From assembly GCF_030144325.1 (NCBI RefSeq), contig NZ_CP126307.1, positions 1 through 64,000 on the forward strand: DNA of 64,000 nt. The letters run 5' to 3'. Positions 51,693 to 61,078 of the stretch are shown in pieces. The position numbers were made by a program, and so were the translations under genes. How positions within the stretch are numbered: position 1 is the first letter of the stretch; every line of letters begins with the position of its first letter. The notes under the pieces are model-generated. The model had not been told where the DNA came from, made no database searches, and saw nothing but the letters and a program-made list of their open reading frames with translations. The stretch comes from Bosea vestrisii (GTDB taxonomy: Bacteria; Pseudomonadota; Alphaproteobacteria; Rhizobiales; Beijerinckiaceae).

Positions 51693-52316
51693 ATGAATGC
51701 CGCAGCGGCTTTCTTCTATCTCTTCTCAGGCGTCACCATCGCCTCGGCGCTGATGGTGATTTCGGCGCGCAACCCGGTCCATTCGGTGTTGTTCCTGATC
51801 CTCGCCTTCGTCAACGCGGCGGGCCTGTTCCTGCTGCTCGGGGCCGAGTTCCTGGCGATGCTCCTGATCGTCGTCTATGTCGGCGCCGTCGCCGTGCTCT
51901 TCCTCTTCGTGGTGATGATGCTCGACGTCGACTTCGCCGAGCTGCGCCAGGGCTTCCTGCAATACCTGCCGATTGGCGGCCTGATCGGATTGATCTTCGC
52001 GGTCGAGTTGCTGCTCGTCGTCGGTGCCTGGGTTATCGATCCGCAGATCGCGCGGGCGCCGGTCGCGGCGATCCCCACTGGCGTCACCAACACGGCGGCG
52101 CTGGGGCAGGTACTCTATACCAAGTACGTCTACTACTTCCAGGCGGCCGGGCTCGTGCTGCTCGTCGCGATGATCGGCGCGATCGTGCTGACCCTGCGCG
52201 ACCGGAAGGGCATCAAGCGCCAGGATATCCCAACCCAGAACGCTCGCACCAAGGCGGCGGCGATGGATGTGAAGCAGGTGCCGTCGCGCGCCGGCGTTCC
52301 CGAGGAGATGGCGTGA
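51693..52316 (+). CDS. nuoJ: NADH-quinone oxidoreductase subunit J
   Basis: A 207-residue membrane subunit with five helices. Signatures: ARNPVHSVLFLILAFVNAAGLFLLLGAEF (here ARNPVHSVLFLILAFVN) and the pi-bulge helix LIVVYVGAVAVLFLFVVMML (about 59-78). ATG 51693 is the family start; an upstream in-frame ATG at 51648 adds non-family residues. Its stop overlaps the nuoK start by one base. Confidence 0.96.
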   Translation: MNAAAAFFYLFSGVTIASALMVISARNPVHSVLFLILAFVNAAGLFLLLGAEFLAMLLIVVYVGAVAVLFLFVVMMLDVDFAELRQGFLQYLPIGGLIGLIFAVELLLVVGAWVIDPQIARAPVAAIPTGVTNTAALGQVLYTKYVYYFQAAGLVLLVAMIGAIVLTLRDRKGIKRQDIPTQNARTKAAAMDVKQVPSRAGVPEEMA

Positions 52317-52621
52317 TGATCGGGCTCGGACACTATCTCGCGGTCGGCGCGATCCTCTTCACGCTCGGCGTGCTCGGCATCTTCATCAACCGCAAGAACG
52401 TCATCGTCATCCTGATGTCGATCGAGCTGATCCTGCTCTCGGTCAACATCAACTTCGTCGCCTTCTCGAGCTTCCTGAACGACATCGTCGGCCAGGTCTT
52501 CGCTCTGCTGGTGCTGACCGTTGCTGCCGCCGAGGCTGCGATCGGGCTCGCCATTCTCGTCGTCTACTTCCGCAACCGCGGCACGATCGCGGTGGAAGAC
52601 ATCAACATGATGAAAGGCTGA
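52316..52621 (+). CDS. nuoK: NADH-quinone oxidoreductase subunit K
   Basis: A 101-residue antiporter-like (MrpC-type) membrane subunit with three helices. The proton-path glutamates are in MSIELILLSVNINFVAF (about 34-50) and LTVAAAEAAIGLAILV (about 67-82). ATG 52316 overlaps the nuoJ stop (TGATG); a GTG one codon upstream is also in frame. Confidence 0.97.
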   Translation: MIGLGHYLAVGAILFTLGVLGIFINRKNVIVILMSIELILLSVNINFVAFSSFLNDIVGQVFALLVLTVAAAEAAIGLAILVVYFRNRGTIAVEDINMMKG

Positions 52622-52647
52622 GCGCCCACCGGCGCCCGTAACCTGCC

Positions 52648-54699
52648 ATGTATCAAGCGATTGTCTTCCTCCCTCTGATTGGCTTCTTCATCGCCGGCAT
52701 TTTCGGCCGGCTGATCGGCGCCCGCGCCTCGGAGATCGTCACCACAACGCTGCTGCTGGTTTCGGCGGTGCTGTCCTGGATCGCCCTGTTTCAGGTCGGA
52801 TTCGGCTCCGGCACCACCCGCGTCCAGGTCGCGACCTGGCTGGCATCGGCGGACCTGCGCGTCGACTGGGCCTTCCGCATCGACACGTTGACCGCGGTGA
52901 TGCTGGTCGTCGTCAACACCGTCTCCTCGCTCGTGCACCTCTATTCGATCGGGTACATGCACGAGGATCCCTCGCGGCCGCGTTTCTTCGCCTATCTCTC
53001 GCTGTTCACCTTCGCCATGCTGATGCTGGTGACGGCCGACAACCTCGTGCAGATGTTCTTCGGCTGGGAAGGTGTCGGTCTCGCCTCCTATCTGCTGATC
53101 GGCTTCTGGTACCAGAAGCCCTCGGCCAACGCCGCGGCGATCAAGGCCTTCGTCGTCAACCGCGTCGGCGATTTCGGCTTCCTGCTCGGCATCTTCCTGG
53201 TTTTCGTGCTGACCGGATCGGTCGCCCTCGATAGCATCTTCCCGCAGATCGCCGGTCTCACGGAGCGCACCTTCCGCTTCCTTGGCTATGACTGGAACGC
53301 GCTGACGCTGACCTGCCTGCTGCTGTTCATGGGCGCCATGGGCAAGTCGGCGCAGTTCATGCTGCACACCTGGCTGCCTGACGCGATGGAGGGCCCGACC
53401 CCGGTCTCGGCGCTGATCCACGCCGCGACCATGGTCACCGCCGGCGTCTTCATGGTGGCGCGCCTGTCGCCGATCTTCGAATACGCGCCGGTCGCGCTGA
53501 CCGTTGTCGTCGTCATCGGCGCCACCACCGCCTTCTTCGCCGCGACCGTCGGCCTGGTGCAGAACGACATCAAGCGCGTCATCGCCTATTCGACCTGCTC
53601 GCAGCTCGGCTACATGTTCGTGGCGATGGGGGTCGGTGCCTACTCGGCCGGCATCTTCCATCTGTTCACCCACGCCTTCTTCAAGGCACTATTGTTCTTG
53701 GGCGCCGGCTCGGTCATCCACGCGATGCACCACGAGCAGGACATGCGGAACATGGGTGGCCTCAGGAAGCACATCCCGTGGACCGCGGCCGCCATGACGA
53801 TCGGCACGCTGGCGCTGACCGGCGTCGGCATTCCCGGGACCGTGTTCGGCTTCGCCGGCTTCTTCTCAAAGGACGCGATCATCGAGAGCGCCTATGCCTC
53901 GATCGGACATGGTGGCTTTGCCAGCTCCTATGCCTTCGTGCTGCTGGTCGTCGCCGCGCTGATGACGTCGTTCTACTCCTGGCGGCTCTATTTCATGACC
54001 TTCGAGGGCAAGCCACGTTGGGCTGGTCACGGTCATGACGCGCACGGCCACGACGATCATGCGCACGGCGCCCATGGTCACCACGACGACCATGCTCATG
54101 GCCACGACGATCACGGGCACGGTCATCACGACCACAAGCCGCACGAGAGCCCGCTCGTCATGCTGATCCCGCTCGCCGTGCTCTCGCTCGGTGCGGTTGC
54201 TGCCGGCTTTGCCTTCAAGGAGGCCTTCATCGGCCACGACTACGAGCACTTCTGGAAGACGGCGCTGTTCACCGGCAAGGACAATCACATCCTCCACGCC
54301 ATGCACGAAGTGCCGAAATGGGTCGTCGCCTCGCCCTTCGTCGCGATGCTGATCGGCTTCGCTCTGGCCTGGTACATGTACATGCGTCGGCCGGATATCC
54401 CGGGCAAGCTCGCCGCCGCCAACCCGGTGCTCTACAAGTTCCTGCTCAACAAGTGGTATTTCGACGAGATCTACGACTTCCTGTTTGTGAAGCCGGCGAT
54501 GTGGCTCGGCCGCTTCCTTTGGAAGAAGGGCGACGGCCTCGTCATCGACGGCTTGGGACCGGACGGCGTCTCTGCACGGGTCGTCGACGTGACCAACCGG
54601 GTCGTGCGGCTGCAGACCGGTTATGTCTACCACTATGCCTTCGCCATGCTGATCGGCGTCGCCGGTCTGGTGACCTGGTACCTCATGGCCCGTGGGTGA
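52648..54699 (+). CDS. nuoL: NADH-quinone oxidoreductase subunit L, with histidine-rich loop
   Basis: A 683-residue antiporter-like subunit that ends the membrane arm and carries the long lateral helix. Family wording: LVHLYSIGYMHEDPSRPRFF (split as YSIGYMHEDPSR), FFGWEGVGLASYLLIGFWY, KSAQFMLHTWLPDAMEGPTP, SALIHAATMVTAGVFM and LFTHAFFKALLFLGAGSVIHA. Between about residues 460 and 500 lies an inserted loop with 18 histidines in 40 residues (HGHD and HDDH units), which could bind Zn, Ni or Cu at the membrane surface. The frame is intact throughout. Confidence 0.97.
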   Translation: MYQAIVFLPLIGFFIAGIFGRLIGARASEIVTTTLLLVSAVLSWIALFQVGFGSGTTRVQVATWLASADLRVDWAFRIDTLTAVMLVVVNTVSSLVHLYSIGYMHEDPSRPRFFAYLSLFTFAMLMLVTADNLVQMFFGWEGVGLASYLLIGFWYQKPSANAAAIKAFVVNRVGDFGFLLGIFLVFVLTGSVALDSIFPQIAGLTERTFRFLGYDWNALTLTCLLLFMGAMGKSAQFMLHTWLPDAMEGPTPVSALIHAATMVTAGVFMVARLSPIFEYAPVALTVVVVIGATTAFFAATVGLVQNDIKRVIAYSTCSQLGYMFVAMGVGAYSAGIFHLFTHAFFKALLFLGAGSVIHAMHHEQDMRNMGGLRKHIPWTAAAMTIGTLALTGVGIPGTVFGFAGFFSKDAIIESAYASIGHGGFASSYAFVLLVVAALMTSFYSWRLYFMTFEGKPRWAGHGHDAHGHDDHAHGAHGHHDDHAHGHDDHGHGHHDHKPHESPLVMLIPLAVLSLGAVAAGFAFKEAFIGHDYEHFWKTALFTGKDNHILHAMHEVPKWVVASPFVAMLIGFALAWYMYMRRPDIPGKLAAANPVLYKFLLNKWYFDEIYDFLFVKPAMWLGRFLWKKGDGLVIDGLGPDGVSARVVDVTNRVVRLQTGYVYHYAFAMLIGVAGLVTWYLMARG

Positions 54700-54700
54700 G

Positions 54701-56215
54701 ATGATGTTCGGCTTCGGTATCCTCGCTGGTCTCCTGGTTCTGCCGCTGGTCGGCGCCGCCTTCATCCTGACGCTCCGCGGCGATGAGGACTCGGTCAATT
54801 CGAACGCCCGCTGGGCGGCGTTCTTCTTCACGGTTGGGACGTTCGTCCTGGCCTGTGTCGCCTGGTATCAGTTCGACCCGGCCAATCCCGGGTTCCAGAT
54901 GGTCGAGACCCACGCCTGGGTCTCCGACATCATCAAGTTCAAGCTCGGCGTCGACGGCTTCTCCTTCCCATTCGTGGTCCTGACGGCCTTCCTGATGCCG
55001 TTTTGCATCCTGGCGTCCTGGACCTCGGTCGAGAAGCGGGTGCGCGAATACATGGTCGCGTTCCTGATCCTCGAGGCGCTGATGATCGGCGTCTTCGTCG
55101 CCCTCGACCTCGTGCTGTTCTACCTGCTCTTTGAAGCCGGCCTGATCCCGATGTTCTTGATCATCGGCATCTGGGGTGGCAAGCGCCGGGTCTACGCGTC
55201 GTACAAGTTCTTCCTCTACACGCTGCTCGGCTCGGTGCTGATGCTGCTCGCCATCATGGCGATGTACTGGAACGCCGGCACCACCGACATTCCGACGCTG
55301 CTCAAGCACCACTTCCCGGTCTCGATGCAGCCCTGGCTCTGGCTCGCCTTCTTCGCCTCCTTCGCGGTGAAGATGCCGATGTGGCCGGTCCACACCTGGC
55401 TGCCCGATGCGCACGTCGAGGCCCCGACCGCCGGCTCCGTCATCCTGGCGGCGATCCTCCTGAAGATGGGCGGGTACGGCTTCATCCGCTTCTCGATCCC
55501 GATGTTCCCGGACGCCTCGGCGATGTTCGCGCCGCTGGTCTACGCGCTCTCCGTGATCGCCATCGTCTACACCTCGCTGGTGGCGCTGATGCAGGAGGAC
55601 ATCAAGAAGCTGATCGCCTACTCCTCGGTGGCGCATATGGGCTTCGTCACCATGGGCCTGTTCACGCTGACGCCGCAGGGCATCCAGGGCGCGATGTTCC
55701 AGATGGTCAGCCACGGGCTGGTCTCAGGCGCGCTCTTCCTCTGTGTCGGCGTGATCTACGACCGCATGCACACCCGCGAGATCGCCGCCTATGGCGGGCT
55801 GGTGAACCGCATGCCGCTCTATGCGGTGGTGTTCATGATCTTCACCATGGCCAATGTCGGCCTGCCGGGCACCGCAGGGTTCGTTGGCGAGTTCCTGACG
55901 CTGATGGGCGCCTTCAAGGCCAATCCCTGGGTGGCGTTCATCGCGACCTTCGGCGTGATCCTGTCGGCCGGCTATGCGCTCTGGCTCTATCGCCGCGTCG
56001 TCTTCGGCGAACTGGTGAAGCCCGAGCTGAAGGACATCACCGATCTCAACGCGCGCGAGATCGCGATCTTCGTGCCACTCGTCCTGCTGACGATCTGGTA
56101 CGGCATCGCCCCCGGCACGATCCTCGACGCCTTCGCGGCGCCGACCGAAGCCCTCATCAAGAACTATCAGGCCGCCATCACCGCCGCGAAAACGGCGATG
56201 CTGGCTGTCCAGTAA
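54701..56215 (+). CDS. nuoM: NADH-quinone oxidoreductase subunit M
   Basis: A 504-residue antiporter-like subunit of the proton-pumping arm. Signatures: LFYLLFEAGLIPMFLIIGIW (about 142-161, with the key Glu), SFAVKMPMWPVHTWLPDAHV, EAPTAGSVILAAILLKMGGYG and IAYSSVAHMGFVTMGLF. Two tandem ATGs (54701, 54704) follow the nuoL stop immediately; GGTGAG overlaps that stop and would serve the second better. Ten bases separate it from nuoN. Confidence 0.97.
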   Translation: MMFGFGILAGLLVLPLVGAAFILTLRGDEDSVNSNARWAAFFFTVGTFVLACVAWYQFDPANPGFQMVETHAWVSDIIKFKLGVDGFSFPFVVLTAFLMPFCILASWTSVEKRVREYMVAFLILEALMIGVFVALDLVLFYLLFEAGLIPMFLIIGIWGGKRRVYASYKFFLYTLLGSVLMLLAIMAMYWNAGTTDIPTLLKHHFPVSMQPWLWLAFFASFAVKMPMWPVHTWLPDAHVEAPTAGSVILAAILLKMGGYGFIRFSIPMFPDASAMFAPLVYALSVIAIVYTSLVALMQEDIKKLIAYSSVAHMGFVTMGLFTLTPQGIQGAMFQMVSHGLVSGALFLCVGVIYDRMHTREIAAYGGLVNRMPLYAVVFMIFTMANVGLPGTAGFVGEFLTLMGAFKANPWVAFIATFGVILSAGYALWLYRRVVFGELVKPELKDITDLNAREIAIFVPLVLLTIWYGIAPGTILDAFAAPTEALIKNYQAAITAAKTAMLAVQ

Positions 56216-56225
56216 GGCTGCCCCG

Positions 56226-57653
56226 ATGACCTTGCCCGCTCTTGGCCCCGCGCTTCCGGAAATCGTGCTGGCGCTCGGCGCCATTGCCATGGTGCTCTAC
56301 GGGGCAATCCAGGGCGAGCGCTCGACGCGCACGCTCGAGATCGCCGCGCTCGCTCTTTTCGCGCTGGCGCTGGTGCTCGTCCTGCGCGGCGAGGGCAAGG
56401 TCGTCACCTTCAACGGCGCCTTCATCGCCGACGGCTTCGCCCGCTTCATGAAGGTGCTGACGCTGATCGGCGCTGCAGCGGCGATCGTGCTCTCGGCCGA
56501 TTTCCTGCGCCGCGACGGCGCCATGCGCTTCGAGTTCCCGATCCTCGTCGTTCTCGCCACCGTCGGCATGATGATGATGATCTCGGCCAACGACCTGATC
56601 GGGCTCTATGTCGGCCTGGAATTGCAATCGCTTGCGCTGTACGTGGTCGCCGCCTTCGACCGCGACAATCCGCGCTCGACCGAGGCCGGCCTGAAGTACT
56701 TCGTCCTTGGTGCGCTCTCCTCGGGCATGCTGCTTTACGGTTCGTCGCTGGTCTACGGGTTCACCGGCACGGTGAGCTATGCCGGCATTGCCGAGGCGGT
56801 GAAGGGCGGCCATCCCGGCATCGGCCTGATCATCGGCCTCGTCTTCGTCGCCGCCGGCGTCGCCTTCAAGATCTCGGCCGTGCCGTTCCATATGTGGACG
56901 CCGGACGTCTATGAAGGCGCCCCGACCCCGGTCGCGGCCTTCTTCGCCTCGGCGCCGAAGATGGCGGCAATGGCGATGACCGTGCGCATCTTCGTCGGCG
57001 CCTTCCCGGGCGCGCTGCACGACTGGCAGCAGATCATCGTCTTCATGGCGATCGCCTCGATGGCGCTCGGCGCCTTCGCCGCGATCGGCCAGAGCAACAT
57101 CAAGCGCCTGCTCGCCTATTCCTCGATCGCCAATATGGGCTACGCGCTCGTCGGCCTCGCCGCCGGCTCAGCCGCAGGCGTCCAGGGCGTGATGACCTAT
57201 ATGGCGATCTATCTCGCCACCACGCTCGCCGCCTTCGCCTGCGTGTTGATGATGAACCGGGGCGGCAAGCCGGTCGAAGAGATAGGCGAGCTCGCCGGCC
57301 TGTCCCGCACCAATGGCTGGATGGCGTTTGCGATGTCGATGATGATGTTCTCGCTCGCCGGCATCCCGCCGCTCGCCGGCTTCTGGGCGAAGTGGTACGT
57401 CTTCCTCGCCGCGATCGAGGCCAAGCTCTACGTGCTCGCCGTCGTCGGCGTCGTCACCAGCGTCGTCGGCGCCTACTACTACCTGCGCATCGTCAAGGTG
57501 ATCTATTTCGACGACGCCAAGCCGGCTTTCGACAAGGGCGATGCCGGCGTGCGCGCTGTGCTGCTGATCTCGGCGGTTTTCGTGCTGGTGCTGTCCTTGC
57601 TGCCCGCCCCGCTGTTCGACTCTGCCGCGGCGGCGGCGAAATCGCTGTTCTGA
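56226..57653 (+). CDS. nuoN: NADH-quinone oxidoreductase subunit N
   Basis: A 475-residue antiporter-like subunit. Signatures: LIGLYVGLELQSLALYVVAAF (split as LYVGLELQSLALYV, about 132-145), KYFVLGALSSGMLLYGSSL, FKISAVPFHMWTPDVYEGAP, KRLLAYSSIANMGYAL and FSLAGIPPLAGFWAKWYVF. The last gene of complex I; birA starts seven bases downstream and is probably on the same transcript. Confidence 0.97.
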   Translation: MTLPALGPALPEIVLALGAIAMVLYGAIQGERSTRTLEIAALALFALALVLVLRGEGKVVTFNGAFIADGFARFMKVLTLIGAAAAIVLSADFLRRDGAMRFEFPILVVLATVGMMMMISANDLIGLYVGLELQSLALYVVAAFDRDNPRSTEAGLKYFVLGALSSGMLLYGSSLVYGFTGTVSYAGIAEAVKGGHPGIGLIIGLVFVAAGVAFKISAVPFHMWTPDVYEGAPTPVAAFFASAPKMAAMAMTVRIFVGAFPGALHDWQQIIVFMAIASMALGAFAAIGQSNIKRLLAYSSIANMGYALVGLAAGSAAGVQGVMTYMAIYLATTLAAFACVLMMNRGGKPVEEIGELAGLSRTNGWMAFAMSMMMFSLAGIPPLAGFWAKWYVFLAAIEAKLYVLAVVGVVTSVVGAYYYLRIVKVIYFDDAKPAFDKGDAGVRAVLLISAVFVLVLSLLPAPLFDSAAAAAKSLF

Positions 57654-57660
57654 GCGCCTG

Positions 57661-58440
57661 GTGCTCGGCGAAGCGGCGCGCGCCGTCGGCTATCGCCTGA
57701 TCGTTCGCAACGAGGTCGGCTCCACCATGGAGGAGGCCCGTCGGGCGCTGGGCGAGGGCGATCCGGGACGGCTCTGGATTGTCGCGAGAAGCCAGAATGC
57801 CGGTCGTGGCCGGCATGGCCGGCAATGGGGCTCACCGCCCGGCAATCTCTACGCCAGCCTGCTTCTGGTCGCGCCTTGCGAGCCCGCGCTCGCGCCGCAG
57901 CTCGGCTTCGTCGCCGGGCTCGCTTTGCACGATGCGGTAGCAAGCGTGACCGGGCTCGCTGCTCCGACGCTCGCCCTGAAATGGCCGAACGACCTGCTGA
58001 TCGGCGGCGCCAAGACTGCAGGCCTGCTGCTCGAAGGCGAGAACCGGGCAGGGCGCTTCAACGTCGTCATCGGCTTCGGCGTCAACGTCACCTCCTCGCC
58101 GGAAGGAACGCCTTACCCCGCGACGCGTCTCTCCGCACACGCTGTCGAAGCAAGCGTCGAGCGCCTGCTGGCAGCCCTATCGGATGCTTGGCACCAGCGC
58201 TTCTCGGCCTGGTCGCTGCCGGGTGGCTTCGGTCCGACCCGTTCCGCCTGGCTGGAGCGCGCCGCTTATCTCGGTGAAACGATCACCATGCGATTGCCAG
58301 AAGGGCCGGTCTCCGGCCGCTTCCTCGGCCTCGACGCATCTGGGCGGCTCGCACTGGAGACGGAGGCCGGCCGACGCCTGATCGATGCCGGCGATCTCTA
58401 TTTCGGTAGCGCGGCCAGTTCGGGCCTGCCGTCAGCGTGA
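57661..58440 (+). CDS. birA: Biotin--[acetyl-CoA-carboxylase] ligase
   Basis: A 259-residue biotin protein ligase that activates biotin with ATP and attaches it to the biotin carrier of acyl-CoA carboxylases. The nucleotide/biotin site GRGRHGRQW is at 49-57, with NLYASLLL and the catalytic LKWPNDLLIGGAKTAGLLLE (about 103-122) following, and a C-terminal SH3-like cap. There is no N-terminal helix-turn-helix, so it is monofunctional and cannot repress biotin genes. Start is GTG 57661. The position between nuoN and rnj is common in this order. Confidence 0.93.
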   Translation: MLGEAARAVGYRLIVRNEVGSTMEEARRALGEGDPGRLWIVARSQNAGRGRHGRQWGSPPGNLYASLLLVAPCEPALAPQLGFVAGLALHDAVASVTGLAAPTLALKWPNDLLIGGAKTAGLLLEGENRAGRFNVVIGFGVNVTSSPEGTPYPATRLSAHAVEASVERLLAALSDAWHQRFSAWSLPGGFGPTRSAWLERAAYLGETITMRLPEGPVSGRFLGLDASGRLALETEAGRRLIDAGDLYFGSAASSGLPSA

Positions 58441-58549
58441 CGAGTATCCTCGTTCCGGCCGCTCCTGCCGCTATGGAGGCCGGTGGGAGGGCATGCTACG
58501 CCTGCCGCCGCCCGCCTTGCCCGCCTCAGCATTGAAGTCAGGATAACCA

Positions 58550-60220
58550 GTGACCCGTTCCAGCGACCAGCTCGTCTTCGTTCCGCTCGGCGGCCTTGGC
58601 GAGATCGGCATGAACGCCGCGCTCTACGGCTTCGGGCCGGAAAAGAAGCGCAAATGGATCCTGGTCGATTGCGGGCTCTCCTTTGCTGGGCCGGAAGCGC
58701 CGGGCGTCGATATCGTCCTGCCCGACCTGACCTATATCATCCAGGACAAGGCCAACCTGCTCGGCATCGTCATCACCCATGCCCATGAGGATCATATCGG
58801 CGCGCTCGCCGCGCTCTGGCCCTCGCTGCGCGTGCCGGTCTGGTGCACGCGTTTCGCCGCCGGCCTGCTGGCGACGCGCCGCCTGTCCGAGCCGGGCGCG
58901 CCCAAGGTCGAGATGAACATCGTCGCCCAGGGCGGACGCTTCACACTCGGGCCCTTCGACATCGAATTCGTGCCTGTGGCGCACTCGATCCCGGAATCGA
59001 ACGCGCTCGCGATCCGCACCGCAGCCGGCCTCGTCGTCCATACTGGCGACTGGAAGATCGACCCGACGCCGCAGGTCGGCCTGCCGACCGATGAGAAGCG
59101 CCTGCGCGAACTCGGCGAGGAGGGCGTGCTGGCGCTGGTCTGCGATTCGACCAACGTCCTGCGCGACGGTATCAGTCCGAGCGAGGCCGACGTCGCCGCC
59201 AAGCTCAAGGAGCTGGTCGCTTCCGCCCCCAACCGCGTCGCCGTCACCACCTTCGCCTCGAACGTTGCGCGCCTGCGGGCGGTCGCCGAGGCTGCCATGG
59301 CCAATCAGCGCGAAGTGGTCGTCGTCGGTCGTGCCATGGACCGGGTCATCGACGTTGCGCGTGAATGTGGCTTCCTTAACGGCATCCCGGCTTTCCGCGG
59401 AGTCGATACCTATGGCTACTTGCCGCGCGACAAGGTGGTCGCACTGGTGACCGGCAGCCAGGGCGAGCCGCGCGCTGCGCTTTCGCGCATCGCCGCCGAC
59501 GATCATCCCGAGATCGCATTGTCTCCGGGCGACCGGGTGATCTTCTCCTCGCGCACGATCCCCGGCAACGAGAAGGCGGTCAGCGCCATCCTGAACAAGC
59601 TCGCGCGCGACGATATCGAGATCATTACCGACCGCACCCATCTCGTACACGTGTCCGGCCATCCCCGCCGCGAGGAGATGGCTCGGCTCTACGGTTGGCT
59701 GAAGCCGAAGATCGCGATCCCCGCTCACGGCGAGGACCTGCACCTCAGCGAGCACGCCACCTTCGCCCGCAGCCTCGGCGTCAAGCATGTGCTGCGCGCC
59801 GGCAATGGCGACGTGATCGCGATCACCGAAGACGGAGCGCGCAAGCTCTCCGAGGTCCAGCACGGTCGGCTCTACCAGGATGGCACCCTCCTGGTCGGAG
59901 CGCTCGACCGCACCATTCCCGAGCGCCGCAAGCTCTCCTTCGCCGGCGTGATCTCGATCGCGGTGGCATTGGATGAGAAGGGCGAGCTCGCCGGCGATCC
60001 CGAGATCGCTCTCGTCGGATTGCCGCTCGCCGCCAAGGACGGCACGCCCTTCGACGATATCGTCGCCGACGCGGTCGAGGACCTGATCGAGGGCATGCCC
60101 AAGGGGAAGCGCCGCGATCCCGAGGCTGTGTGCAACGCGCTCGAACGCGGCGTCCGGAGCGCCGTCAACGAGGAGTGGGGCAAGAAGCCGCTGGTGAATG
60201 CGCTGGTGATCACAGTGTAG
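58550..60220 (+). CDS. rnj: Ribonuclease J
   Basis: A 556-residue beta-CASP metallo-beta-lactamase RNase with 5' exonuclease and endonuclease activity in RNA processing. The zinc motif HAHEDH is at 77-82. Further ligands lie in PVAHSIPES and VVHTGDWKID. The beta-CASP part has VTGSQGEPRAALSRIA, FSSRTIPGNE and the late HVSGHPRREEM and IPAHGEDLHL. The C-terminal domain (about 470-556) ends with VNEEWGKKPLVNALVITV. Start is GTG 58550. A stand-alone gene with about 110 bases upstream; alphaproteobacteria usually have this single RNase J. Confidence 0.95.
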   Translation: MTRSSDQLVFVPLGGLGEIGMNAALYGFGPEKKRKWILVDCGLSFAGPEAPGVDIVLPDLTYIIQDKANLLGIVITHAHEDHIGALAALWPSLRVPVWCTRFAAGLLATRRLSEPGAPKVEMNIVAQGGRFTLGPFDIEFVPVAHSIPESNALAIRTAAGLVVHTGDWKIDPTPQVGLPTDEKRLRELGEEGVLALVCDSTNVLRDGISPSEADVAAKLKELVASAPNRVAVTTFASNVARLRAVAEAAMANQREVVVVGRAMDRVIDVARECGFLNGIPAFRGVDTYGYLPRDKVVALVTGSQGEPRAALSRIAADDHPEIALSPGDRVIFSSRTIPGNEKAVSAILNKLARDDIEIITDRTHLVHVSGHPRREEMARLYGWLKPKIAIPAHGEDLHLSEHATFARSLGVKHVLRAGNGDVIAITEDGARKLSEVQHGRLYQDGTLLVGALDRTIPERRKLSFAGVISIAVALDEKGELAGDPEIALVGLPLAAKDGTPFDDIVADAVEDLIEGMPKGKRRDPEAVCNALERGVRSAVNEEWGKKPLVNALVITV

Positions 60221-60268
60221 GATCGGGCATATCGCCTGCTGCCTGCCGGGACCGAACGGAGCCTTTGA

Positions 60269-60673
60269 ATGATCGGACGCCTCAACCACGTCGCCATCGC
60301 CGTGAAGGATCTCGCAGCCTCGACCGCGCTCTATCGCGATACGCTCGGCGCCCGCGTCTCGCAGCCGCTGCCGCAGCCGGAGCACGGCGTCACCGTGGTG
60401 TTCGTCGAACTGCCGAACACCAAGGTCGAGCTGCTGGAGCCGATGGGCGCAGATTCGCCGATCGCCAAGTTTCTCGAACGCAACGCCGATGGCGGCATCC
60501 ATCATATCTGCTACGAGGTCGACGACATCCTTGCCGCGCGCGACCGGCTGAAGGCGCAGGGCGCGCGCGTGCTCGGCTCCGGCGAGCCGCGCATCGGCGC
60601 CCATGGCAAGCCCGTGCTCTTCCTGCACCCCAAGGATTTCTGCGGCACGCTCGTCGAGCTGGAACAGGCCTGA
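60269..60673 (+). CDS. mce: Methylmalonyl-CoA epimerase
   Basis: A 134-residue vicinal-oxygen-chelate protein that interconverts (2S)- and (2R)-methylmalonyl-CoA for propionyl-CoA breakdown. Metal ligands are readable as His7 (RLNHVAIAV), a His in GGIHHICYEVDD (about 77-78) and a Glu near the C-terminus (TLVELEQA). The order rnj-mce-small protein is typical of the group. It is 48 bases after rnj and three bases before the RidA-family gene. Confidence 0.93.
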   Translation: MIGRLNHVAIAVKDLAASTALYRDTLGARVSQPLPQPEHGVTVVFVELPNTKVELLEPMGADSPIAKFLERNADGGIHHICYEVDDILAARDRLKAQGARVLGSGEPRIGAHGKPVLFLHPKDFCGTLVELEQA

Positions 60674-60676
60674 GCC

Positions 60677-61078
60677 ATGACGTCCGAGATCACATTCTTT
60701 GGCGAACCGGAGGCAGGCTCGCCGCGCCCCTTCAGCCTCGCTACGCGCGCCGGCGGCCTCGTCTTCGTCTCTGGCCAGTCGGCGCCGCATGATCCTGCGA
60801 ACGGCATCACCCGCGGCGCGACGCCCGCAGAGCAGGTGAGGCAGGCGTTGGGGTATATCGCCAGCATCTTGACCGACGCCGGCAGCAGCCTCGACCGGGT
60901 CGTGCAGATGACGATGCTGATCACCGATCCCGGTGATTACGCAGCCTGCAATGCCGAATATGTGAAGCATTTTCCGAACGGCCTGCCGGCTCGGCATACC
61001 GCACGTTTCGGCGTGCCGACCGAGGCCAAGGTCGCATTCGCTTGCATCGCCCTGGCCAGCGAGGGCAACGCGTCATGA
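60677..61078 (+). CDS. RidA family (YjgF/YER057c/UK114) protein
   Basis: A 133-residue trimeric Rid-family protein. Family wording: GGLVFVSGQSAPHDP (about 27-41), EQVRQALGYIASILTDAGSSLDRVVQMTMLI and the C-terminal PARHTARFGVPTEAKVAFACIAL. The Arg in PARHTARF may match the catalytic Arg of imine deaminases (RidA), but the loop differs from standard RidA, so a related subgroup is more likely. Its stop overlaps the start of the next gene (ATGA). Confidence 0.88.
   Translation: MTSEITFFGEPEAGSPRPFSLATRAGGLVFVSGQSAPHDPANGITRGATPAEQVRQALGYIASILTDAGSSLDRVVQMTMLITDPGDYAACNAEYVKHFPNGLPARHTARFGVPTEAKVAFACIALASEGNAS

Noticed and set aside
54025..54147. His-codon repeats of NuoL as a possible CRISPR-like or mobile repeat
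   Set aside because: There are no spacers of equal length and the frame is preserved, so it is a coding low-complexity loop.
58538..60997. An 819-residue minus-strand frame opposite RNase J
   Set aside because: No family wording; the plus strand encodes rnj, mce and a RidA-family protein with intact active sites.
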